This document shows positions 1-5,605 of a stretch of 6,442 bases of DNA, in pieces. The stretch spans positions 1-6,442 of the forward strand of contig DAOVXR010000105.1 in NCBI GenBank assembly GCA_030636065.1, written 5' to 3'. The notes beneath the pieces are model-generated. The model did not search any database, had not been told where the DNA came from, and saw nothing but the letters and a program-made list of their open reading frames with translations. This DNA comes from Sedimentisphaerales bacterium (GTDB taxonomy: Bacteria > Planctomycetota > Phycisphaerae > Sedimentisphaerales > SM23-30). The position numbers and the translations under genes were made by a program. Every line of letters begins with the position of its first letter. Positions within the stretch are counted from its first letter, which is position 1.

Positions 1-2859
1 CCGGACGTTCACGGCGATGAAGTTCGGGCGGACATAAAACAGTTGGGCATTCGCACTATCGAGGCAGTGCAGTCGATGAGGGTCTTTCTCATCGAAGGAG
101 AATTCGACGGCGAACAGCTTGGCCGTATAGGAAGCGAGTTACTGGTCGATCCGGTAACGGAAGGGTGTCAGCCGGGTCGGGCCGGAGCGCCGGTCGGACT
201 GGCGCAGGCCACACTCATTGAAGTACATTTAAAGCCAGGCGTAACGGACCCGGTAGCGGCCTCGGCCATGATGGCGATAGCCGATATGGGGATGATAGCT
301 CTGAGCGTACGCACGGCCAGGAAGTATATCGTACTTGGCACCCTCAATGAAAAACAAAAACAACTGATAGCTCAAAGGGTATTGGCAAACGACTGTATCG
401 AAGATGTTATTTTCGGCGCCGACGAAGAACCGCCCAGCCCACACATAGAACCATATAAACTTGAAAAAATAACCCTGCCCATAACGCAGCTCGACGACGA
501 GGGGCTTACGGCCCTGAGCAAAGAACGCGATATGTTTCTGAACCTCACGGAGATGCGCACTATTCAGGAGTATTACCAGCAGCGAAACCGTGAGCCAAGC
601 GACATCGAGTTGGAAATGCTCGCTCAGACATGGAGCGAACACTGTGTGCACAAGACCTTTCGCGGGTTGATCGAATTGACCGAGACGGACAAGGACGGCA
701 ACGAACAAAAAACCACGATCATCGACAACATGCTGAAATCGTTGATTGCCCGCGTTACAAGAGAACTTGATCGTCCCTGGTGCATATCGGTTTTTGTGGA
801 CAACGCAGGCATTGTTGATTTTGACGATGAATATGGAGTATGTTTCAAAGTCGAGACACACAATCATCCATCGGCTATCGAGCCGTATGGCGGAGCGGCG
901 ACCGGTATCGGCGGTTGTATTCGCGATCCGATGGGGACAGGGCTGGGGGCCAAACCGATAGCCAATACCGATATTTTCTGTTTCGCCAAGCCCGATACGG
1001 ACATCGAAAAACTACCGGCCGGCGTACTTCATCCGCGACGCGTAATGAAAGGTGTTGTCGGCGGAGTGCGAGACTACGGCAATCGTATGGGGATACCGAC
1101 TGTCAATGGGGCAGTATTGTTCGATGATCGGTATATGGGGAACCCGCTGGTATTTTGCGGTAATATCGGGCTGATGCCGCGCGATATGTGTTTCGGCGAG
1201 GCGCAAGAGGGGAACCTTATTATGGTGGTGGGCGGCCGTACCGGCCGGGACGGTATTCACGGAGCCACATTCAGTAGCGGTGAGATGACACACGAACATG
1301 AGACGCTGTTTTCTCACGCTGTGCAGATCGGCAACGCCATCACCGAAAAAAAGATGCTCGATACGCTGATCAAAACCCGTGATGAGGGACTTTACATCGC
1401 TATTACCGACTGCGGGGCCGGCGGCCTAAGCAGCGCGGTAGGCGAAATGGGAGAGGAACTTGGCGCAGTAGTCGATCTGGAAAAGGTGCCGCTCAAATAC
1501 AAAGGGCTTAATTACACCGAAATATGGATCAGCGAGGCACAAGAACGAATGGTTATCGCTGTGCCGGAAGAAAACCTCACACGGATTAAGGAAATATTCG
1601 ACAGCGAAGACGTGGAAGCGACGGTCATCGGCAGATATGGTAACGAAGGCAAATTGGAACTGCGTTACGAAGGCGAGACGGTAGGCGAGTTGGATATGAA
1701 GTTTCTGCATGACGGCCTGCCGAAATATACGCGAAAGGCCCTCTGGCAGGCGCCTGAACTAAACGAACCGGAACTGCCCGAAAAAGATGATTATACAAAC
1801 GAGCTGAAGGCTATTCTCTCGAATTTCAATATTGCCAGTAAGGAATGGGTCGTCCGCCAGTACGATCACGAGGTGCAGGGCGGCTCGGTTGTCAAGCCGT
1901 TGGTCGGGATTGAAAACGACGGGCCGTCCGACGCGGCGGTATTACGGCCGAGACTGAACACCGACCGTGGCATTGCCGTAGGCTGCGGTATTTGTCCGCA
2001 GTACAGCGATATCGATTCATATTGGATGGCTATGGCGGCAATCGACGAGGCGGTCCGTAATGTTGTTGCGGTCGGCGGGCAGGTTGACCGAATAGCGATA
2101 TTGGACAATTTCTGCTGGGGCAACTGCAACAAACCGGACAGGCTCGGTAGCCTTGTCCGTGCGGCTCAGGGCTGTTATGACGCGGCGATGGCGTTTGCAA
2201 CGCCGTTTATTTCCGGCAAAGATTCCCTGAACAACGAATTTCAGACCGACACAGGCGAGACGATTAACATACCAGGCACGTTGCTGATAAGTGCTATGAC
2301 GATTGTTGAGGATGTTCACCGTTGCGTAACGATGGACGCGAAAAAACCCGGTAATGCGATACTGATTGTGGGCGAAACGAGAAACGAACTTGGCGGGTCG
2401 CATTATTACAAGTTGCGGGACGAGTTGGGCGCGAACGTGCCGAAGGTGAACCTGAAAGCGGCGCCGAAAGTAATGCAGGCGATAGCCGAGGCGATTCGGC
2501 AGGGGTTGGTAGCGTCCTGCCATGATTGCTCTGAAGGCGGTCTGGCGGTGGCGCTTGCGGAGATGGCATTTGCGGGGGGATTGGGAATGGAAATCAACCT
2601 GGCCGAGGCTCCGACAGGCAGGGACGTAAGCCAAACGGATCAATTGCTTTTCAGTGAAAGTCCCAGCCGTTTTGTTATCGAGGCGGCACCGGAGAACCTT
2701 GCGAAACTGGCCCGAACCTTCCAGAACGTCCGCTTCGGCCAGATTGGAAAAGTAACAGATAACGCAAAACTGGTTGTCAGGGACGCGAATAACAAAGCGG
2801 TGATCGACGCCGAAGTAGCGGACTTGAAAGAGGCCTGGCAAAAACCGCTTCGATGGTAG
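1..2859 (+). CDS. purL: Phosphoribosylformylglycinamidine (FGAM) synthase, large subunit PurL with fused PurS-like N-terminus; 5'-partial
   Basis: This is the synthetase subunit that converts FGAR, ATP and ammonia to FGAM, the fourth step of de novo purine synthesis in the cytoplasm. 952 residues are visible. Numbering from the first visible codon, residues 1-57 and about 70-139 look like two PurS-type modules (second one begins ATLIEVHLKPG). A linker domain with LAQTWSEHC at 207-215 follows. The first AIR-synthase-like half has HNHPSAIEPYGG from 287 and DCGAGGLSS at 470-478. The second half has GKDS at 739-742, DCSEGG at 842-847 and FSESPSRF at 884-891. There is no C-terminal glutaminase domain; purQ at 4765 supplies it. 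The frame is open to base 1 and the residues before the TTG at 43 still fit the PurS-like fold, so the start is upstream of the window. The stop is TAG at 2857-2859. The product call is near certain; the PurS-like duplication is my reading of the sequence. Confidence 0.97.
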   Translation, partial: PDVHGDEVRADIKQLGIRTIEAVQSMRVFLIEGEFDGEQLGRIGSELLVDPVTEGCQPGRAGAPVGLAQATLIEVHLKPGVTDPVAASAMMAIADMGMIALSVRTARKYIVLGTLNEKQKQLIAQRVLANDCIEDVIFGADEEPPSPHIEPYKLEKITLPITQLDDEGLTALSKERDMFLNLTEMRTIQEYYQQRNREPSDIELEMLAQTWSEHCVHKTFRGLIELTETDKDGNEQKTTIIDNMLKSLIARVTRELDRPWCISVFVDNAGIVDFDDEYGVCFKVETHNHPSAIEPYGGAATGIGGCIRDPMGTGLGAKPIANTDIFCFAKPDTDIEKLPAGVLHPRRVMKGVVGGVRDYGNRMGIPTVNGAVLFDDRYMGNPLVFCGNIGLMPRDMCFGEAQEGNLIMVVGGRTGRDGIHGATFSSGEMTHEHETLFSHAVQIGNAITEKKMLDTLIKTRDEGLYIAITDCGAGGLSSAVGEMGEELGAVVDLEKVPLKYKGLNYTEIWISEAQERMVIAVPEENLTRIKEIFDSEDVEATVIGRYGNEGKLELRYEGETVGELDMKFLHDGLPKYTRKALWQAPELNEPELPEKDDYTNELKAILSNFNIASKEWVVRQYDHEVQGGSVVKPLVGIENDGPSDAAVLRPRLNTDRGIAVGCGICPQYSDIDSYWMAMAAIDEAVRNVVAVGGQVDRIAILDNFCWGNCNKPDRLGSLVRAAQGCYDAAMAFATPFISGKDSLNNEFQTDTGETINIPGTLLISAMTIVEDVHRCVTMDAKKPGNAILIVGETRNELGGSHYYKLRDELGANVPKVNLKAAPKVMQAIAEAIRQGLVASCHDCSEGGLAVALAEMAFAGGLGMEINLAEAPTGRDVSQTDQLLFSESPSRFVIEAAPENLAKLARTFQNVRFGQIGKVTDNAKLVVRDANNKAVIDAEVADLKEAWQKPLRW

Positions 2860-2886
2860 AAACGATGCCACCCATACTTTTTTGAC

Positions 2887-2892
2887 AGGAGA
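2887..2892 (+). promoter_or_regulatory. Shine-Dalgarno site of the carbon-nitrogen hydrolase gene
   Basis: AGGAGA lies six bases before the ATG at 2899 and is the strongest ribosome binding site in the window. It fixes that ATG as the start, which places the twin-arginine motif at residues 10-11. No terminator-like hairpin separates it from the purL stop, so translation from a purL read-through message is plausible. Confidence 0.8.
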
Positions 2893-2898
2893 ATAAAA

Positions 2899-3867
2899 AT
2901 GGTTCTGAAGCGAGACGGAATTTCCAGAAGAAAATTTCTGGCAAGCAGTACCATGACTGCCGCGGGACTGTCGGCAATGACGGTTGATACTGCGGAATCA
3001 AACGCCTTTACGGGTACTACTTTTAGCAAGCATTTAATCCGCAAGAAAGAAAAAGGTTGTCTGCGACTGGCGGCCTGCCAGATATTGAATTATCCCGACG
3101 TGGCCAAAAGCACCCAAAAGGTGTTGCATTGGATCGAAACAGCCGCCCGGGACCAGGTGGACGTCATCAGCTTTCCCGAGGCCTGCCTGTGCGGATACGC
3201 TCCGGCCGAATTCTGGAAAAACGCCGACCCACAGGAGTTTCTGCGGGGCGAAGCTCAGGTCATCGACGCAGCAAAAAACTTGAATATCGCCGTGATTTTA
3301 GGTACCGCCCATTGGGAATCCGGCAAAATCTATAACGACCTTTTAGTCATCGATAAGGGAGGCATCGTCCGGGGCCGCTATTCCAAAACGCACCTGGCCG
3401 AATCCTGGTCCACGCCTGGTAAAGTCCTGCCTGTTTATACGGTTGCCGGAGTGAAATCCTGTTTTATCATCTGCCATGATGTTCGCTATCCCGAACTGGT
3501 TCGGCTGCCGGCTGTTGCCGGAGCGCGTATCTGCTATTTTTGCAGTAGCGAGAGTGGTCTGAGCCGGGACGACAAATTGTCCGCTTACCGTGCAATGCCG
3601 ATCGCCCGCGCCACGGAGAACAGCATCTTTTGTGTCATGGCCAATGCCCCGGCGGATCGCAAGACGTTCCGCGGCTCACATGGAAACAGTAAGATTATTC
3701 ACCCTGACGGTAATGTCTTAGTTGAAGGCGGCTATTTTGAAGAACGCCTGATTACAGCAAATATTCGAATCAAAGATGCCAATGGCCGTATGGCCCGCCG
3801 CGCCGCCAATGACGAAACTATTTTGAAAGAATGGATGAACGCCGGCGCAAAACTCGTAACTACCTGA
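2899..3867 (+). CDS. Tat-exported carbon-nitrogen hydrolase (nitrilase superfamily)
   Basis: This 322-residue protein belongs to the nitrilase/amidase superfamily, whose members hydrolyse non-peptide C-N bonds of amides, nitriles or carbamoyl compounds; the substrate cannot be told from sequence. The N-terminus carries SRRKFLASS (residues 9-17), a twin-arginine signal, followed by a weakly hydrophobic Ala/Ser/Thr-rich stretch to about residue 29. Export of the folded enzyme by Tat is therefore likely; the cleavage site is unclear, perhaps near residues 34-36. The hydrolase domain runs from about residue 54 (CLRLAACQI) to the end, a normal length for the family. The catalytic triad is visible as Glu94 (SFPEACLCGY), Lys163 (YSKTHL) and Cys192 (ICHDVRYPEL). 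ARATEN at 236-241 and SKIIHPDGN at 264-272 are further family landmarks. It starts 39 bases after purL and may share its transcript, but I see no biochemical link to purine synthesis. Family call is firm, export likely, substrate unknown. Confidence 0.9.
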   Translation: MVLKRDGISRRKFLASSTMTAAGLSAMTVDTAESNAFTGTTFSKHLIRKKEKGCLRLAACQILNYPDVAKSTQKVLHWIETAARDQVDVISFPEACLCGYAPAEFWKNADPQEFLRGEAQVIDAAKNLNIAVILGTAHWESGKIYNDLLVIDKGGIVRGRYSKTHLAESWSTPGKVLPVYTVAGVKSCFIICHDVRYPELVRLPAVAGARICYFCSSESGLSRDDKLSAYRAMPIARATENSIFCVMANAPADRKTFRGSHGNSKIIHPDGNVLVEGGYFEERLITANIRIKDANGRMARRAANDETILKEWMNAGAKLVTT

Positions 3868-3875
3868 TATTGTAA

Positions 3876-3896
3876 CGTAGGATGGGCTTTAGCCCA
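3876..3896 (+). repeat. Left REP palindrome of the RAYT unit
   Basis: GTAG at 3877-3880 is followed by the hairpin sequence TGGGCTTTAGCCCA at 3883-3896 (six-base stem around TT, or five base pairs around TTTA). All 21 bases are the exact reverse complement of 4478-4498. Similarity continues at 3898-3899 after one mismatch. The hairpin lies just after the hydrolase stop codon and lacks a T-run, so it is a poor intrinsic terminator, though it could protect the 3' end of the mRNA. Confidence 0.88.
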
Positions 3897-3908
3897 CGCG
3901 GTAATTTT

Positions 3909-4460
3909 ATGACCGATTATCGACGCGCAAAATTCGAGGGAGGATTTTACTTTTTCACGGTGGTTACCTATAACCGAAGACCTTTTCTTACCCATGATTT
4001 AGCCCGTGATTGTCTTAGGCAGGTATGGCGAGAGACCAAGCAAAAAAGGGAGTTTGAAGTTATTGCCCTGTGTCTTTTGCCGGAACATCTTCATTGTGTC
4101 TGGAAGTTGCCTGAGGAAGACTGTGATTATTCCGGCCGATGGGCTGCGATAAAAAGCGGGTTCTCACGCAGATATCTCAGCAGCGGAGGCATAGAGGGTT
4201 CACAAAGTGACTCTCGCATAAAGAAACGCGAACGCGGTATTTGGCAACGGCGGTTTTGGGAACACCAGATAAGGGATGAAAAAGATTTACAAAGACATGT
4301 GGATTATACACATTACAATCCGGTAAAACATGGTCTGGTCAAGGAGTTGGAGGATTGGCCCTGGTCAACCTATCATAAATACGTTCAGAAAGGATTCTAT
4401 GCTCATAACGATTGGGATAAAATACAGGAAGATTTTTATGATGGTTTTGCCGGCGAATAA
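3909..4460 (+). CDS. REP-associated tyrosine transposase (RAYT, Y1_Tnp/HUH family)
   Basis: This 183-residue protein is a complete member of the IS200-like Y1 transposase family, RAYT branch. Such enzymes nick and rejoin single-stranded DNA at REP palindromes. It opens with FYFFTVVTYNRRPFL (13-27). The metal-binding HUH motif is seen as EHLHCVW with His60 and His62. IWQRRFWEHQIRDE spans 111-124, and DYTHYNPVKHGLV at 132-144 carries the probable catalytic tyrosine, most likely Tyr133 (Tyr136 is an alternative). I chose ATG 3909 because the family homology begins there. The in-frame ATG at 3882 lies inside the left REP palindrome and has no ribosome site. The Shine-Dalgarno before 3909 is weak, which fits low expression. 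No frameshift or missing motif is seen, so the gene looks intact. Inverted REPs on both sides are its presumed substrates. Confidence 0.93.
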   Translation: MTDYRRAKFEGGFYFFTVVTYNRRPFLTHDLARDCLRQVWRETKQKREFEVIALCLLPEHLHCVWKLPEEDCDYSGRWAAIKSGFSRRYLSSGGIEGSQSDSRIKKRERGIWQRRFWEHQIRDEKDLQRHVDYTHYNPVKHGLVKELEDWPWSTYHKYVQKGFYAHNDWDKIQEDFYDGFAGE

Positions 4461-4477
4461 ACGAAAGAATAGCAGCA

Positions 4478-4498
4478 TGGGCTAAAGCCCATCCTACG
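4478..4498 (-). repeat. Right REP palindrome of the RAYT unit (inverted copy)
   Basis: This is the exact reverse complement of 3876-3896. On the minus strand it reads GTAG (4497-4494) followed by the same hairpin, present on the plus strand as TGGGCTAAAGCCCA at 4478-4491. The pair is arranged tail-to-tail around the gene, as in a BIME-like unit. Confidence 0.88.
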
Positions 4499-4509
4499 AG
4501 ACTACGAGA
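4494..4509. repeat. 8-bp tandem duplication at the right REP border
   Basis: CTACGAGA occurs twice head-to-tail (4494-4501, 4502-4509). The first copy overlaps the right REP and includes the complement of its GTAG box, so the box exists twice at this edge. It may be slippage or a footprint of transposase cleavage and rejoining; the sequence does not decide. Confidence 0.75.
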
Positions 4510-4667
4510 CTCCTTGATTCAAAGATTTTTCAATGTTAGTTATTATGGCGAAAAAGGTGTAAGTTTAGTATTTAGTTAACTTTCTTTTCTATATAGCGTG
4601 GAAAGGAAAGTTTAAAATGCACGTAACTATTGACAGATAAAGGACTAAGCAAAACGGTTCTTTTCTA

Positions 4668-4735
4668 ATACGCAAAAAATATGATAATTGGGATGAAATA
4701 CAGAATGATTTTGCGGTGGTTTTGCCGGTGAATTT
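4668..4735 (+). pseudogene. Decayed fragment of a RAYT gene (3' end only)
   Basis: The frame at 4683-4712 reads DNWDEIQNDF, matching HNDWDKIQEDF at residues 166-176 of the intact RAYT. A one-base deletion near 4713-4717 then shifts the frame, after which GFAGE (4718-4732) matches the final residues of the intact gene. The stop codon TAA is replaced by TTT. By hand alignment, 41 of 54 positions agree between the last 54 coding bases of the RAYT gene and this stretch. Weaker similarity may extend back to about 4668 (ATACG, then CA and A-runs, as in the intact gene). No HUH or tyrosine motif remains. It is either an older RAYT insertion or a diverged partial duplication. Confidence 0.7.
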
Positions 4736-4755
4736 TGGCAAGGCATCCTTTTTTG

Positions 4756-4760
4756 TGAGG
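4756..4760 (+). promoter_or_regulatory. Shine-Dalgarno site of purQ
   Basis: TGAGG ends four bases before the ATG at 4765, a short but workable spacing. It lies about 20 bases after the end of the RAYT remnant, so old insertion events stopped very close to the purQ translation signal. Confidence 0.6.
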
Positions 4761-4764
4761 TAAT

Positions 4765-5547
4765 ATGGCAGAGATAAAGGTATTGGTATTGCGGACGGCA
4801 GGGACGAACTGCGATCAGGAACTGTGTTACGCTTTTGAGATCGCCGGGGCGAAGGCCGAGACGGTACACGTCAACCGGCTGATCGCTGAGCCGAATATGA
4901 TGGCTGATTTCCAGATATTGGCGCTGCCGGGCGGCTTCAGCTACGGAGACGACATCGCGGCGGGAAAAATACTGGCTAATCAACTGATCCATCACTTCCG
5001 CGAACAGGTCAAACAATTTATCGAGTCCGACAAGCTGGTACTTGGGATTTGTAACGGGTTCCAGGTTCTGGTCAAGGCAGGGATACTGCCCGGCCTGCCC
5101 AATGCGAACGGCAACGGAGTAAAGCTACAGACTACGATTACCTATAACGATTCGGGCAAGTTCGAGGACCGCTGGGTATATCTAAACCCCGGCACGGACA
5201 AGTGCGTATTTATCGAGCCGGGCCGGCGGGTATATCTGCCCATAGCACACGGCGAAGGTAAGGTCTGCTTCGCGGACGAAGCCGTTCTGGAAAAAGTCAG
5301 GGCCGATGGTCAGACAGCCTTTCGATATGTCGATAAGGACGGTAACTATAGTGCTTACCCGGTCAATCCCAACGGCTCAACCGACCACATTGCCGGCCTG
5401 TGCGATCCGACCGGCCGGGTGCTGGGCCTTATGCCGCACCCCGAACGGTTTGTGCATAAAACCCATCATCCTCGCTGGACACGAGAACAGATAGACGAAC
5501 CTGACGTCCTGGGCATCTTCACCAACGCCGTGAAATATTTTAAATGA
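4765..5547 (+). CDS. purQ: Phosphoribosylformylglycinamidine synthase, glutaminase subunit PurQ
   Basis: PurQ hydrolyses glutamine and passes the ammonia to PurL for FGAM formation. The 260-residue protein is a class I glutamine amidotransferase. The nucleophile is Cys96 in LGICNGFQVL, preceded by the oxyanion-strand motif LPGGFSYGDD at 54-63. His225 and Glu227 in MPHPERF complete the triad. NPNGSTDHIAGLCD at 201-214 is the characteristic segment of FGAM synthase glutaminases. The N-terminal RTAGTNCDQE (10-19) matches the usual PurQ opening. The length is slightly above the ~225-230 residues of Bacillus-type PurQ, with extra residues in the region 120-200. The ATG is supported by TGAGG and by the family N-terminus. 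It is the functional partner of purL but is separated from it by about 1.9 kb containing the hydrolase and the RAYT unit. Confidence 0.97.
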   Translation: MAEIKVLVLRTAGTNCDQELCYAFEIAGAKAETVHVNRLIAEPNMMADFQILALPGGFSYGDDIAAGKILANQLIHHFREQVKQFIESDKLVLGICNGFQVLVKAGILPGLPNANGNGVKLQTTITYNDSGKFEDRWVYLNPGTDKCVFIEPGRRVYLPIAHGEGKVCFADEAVLEKVRADGQTAFRYVDKDGNYSAYPVNPNGSTDHIAGLCDPTGRVLGLMPHPERFVHKTHHPRWTREQIDEPDVLGIFTNAVKYFK

Positions 5548-5551
5548 TTAA

Positions 5552-5573
5552 GTAGGGTGCGATGTATCGCACC
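5552..5573 (+). repeat. REP-like palindrome with a different stem, after purQ
   Basis: GTAG at 5552-5555 is followed directly by the perfect hairpin GGTGCGAT-GT-ATCGCACC (5556-5573; eight base pairs, two-base loop). The GTAG-plus-hairpin plan is the same as in the RAYT-flanking repeats, but the stem sequence is unrelated. It starts four bases after the purQ stop. No T-run follows, so it is not a typical intrinsic terminator, although it may act as an mRNA 3' stabiliser. It is probably a solitary REP of another family. Confidence 0.75.
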
Positions 5574-5605
5574 GTTTAATCTGAATAGCAGGCATCCATA
5601 ATCCA

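Larger units (their letters stand above)
3876..4498 (+). mobile_element. RAYT unit: REP-associated transposase bracketed by inverted REP palindromes
   Basis: The unit consists of a single Y1-family transposase gene and a perfect 21-bp inverted repeat at its two ends (3876-3896 and 4478-4498). Each arm holds a GTAG tetranucleotide followed by a short hairpin, which is the known layout of REP sequences recognised by RAYT proteins. The left arm begins eight bases after the stop of the hydrolase gene; the right arm begins 17 bases after the RAYT stop. No target-site duplication is seen, as expected for HUH enzymes. Two sampled 60-base stretches of the gene are about 46% GC against about 60% in sampled purL and purQ stretches, which is compatible with acquisition from elsewhere. 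The element lies between purL and purQ without breaking a recognised gene. Confidence 0.85.
4499..4764. other. AT-rich spacer between the RAYT unit and purQ
   Basis: Bases 4501-4740 contain 80 G or C out of 240, about 33%, falling to 27% at 4561-4620, in sharp contrast to purQ. No gene of normal length is present. The contents I can name are the 8-bp tandem duplication, a decayed RAYT 3' fragment near 4668-4735, and a seven-codon frame (MHVTIDR, 4617-4640) behind a good AAGGAAAG. A purQ promoter probably lies here if purQ is no longer read from upstream. TTGACA occurs at 4630-4635, but no fitting -10 box stands at the usual distance, so I mark no promoter. Confidence 0.6.

Noticed and set aside
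43..45. TTG as the start codon of purL
   Set aside because: The frame is open to base 1 and the 14 codons before it (PDVHGDEV and onward) fit the PurS-like module, so the gene begins outside the window.
229..867. Minus-strand frame of 212 codons opposite the start of purL
   Set aside because: It is antisense to conserved PurL domains and has an improbable composition with no family resemblance.
2017..2871. Long minus-strand frame of 284 codons opposite the end of purL
   Set aside because: It lies almost wholly antisense to conserved PurL coding sequence, shows no recognisable motif, and is a by-product of the codon bias of purL.
3883..3896. Hairpin as an intrinsic terminator of the hydrolase gene
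   Set aside because: No T-run follows and an inverted identical copy exists beyond the RAYT gene, so the REP explanation fits better.
3882..3908. Upstream ATG extending the RAYT by nine residues
   Set aside because: The ATG is inside the REP palindrome, has no ribosome site at a usable distance, and the added residues are not part of the RAYT family N-terminus.
4630..4671. Possible sigma-70 promoter with TTGACA upstream of purQ
   Set aside because: The only -10-like sequence (TAATAC at 4666) is about 30 bases away, too far for a normal spacer.
4499..4764. Spacer examined as a riboswitch or small RNA (for example a purine-sensing leader)
   Set aside because: I could not find a set of conserved stems, and the stretch is better explained as AT-rich insertion debris.
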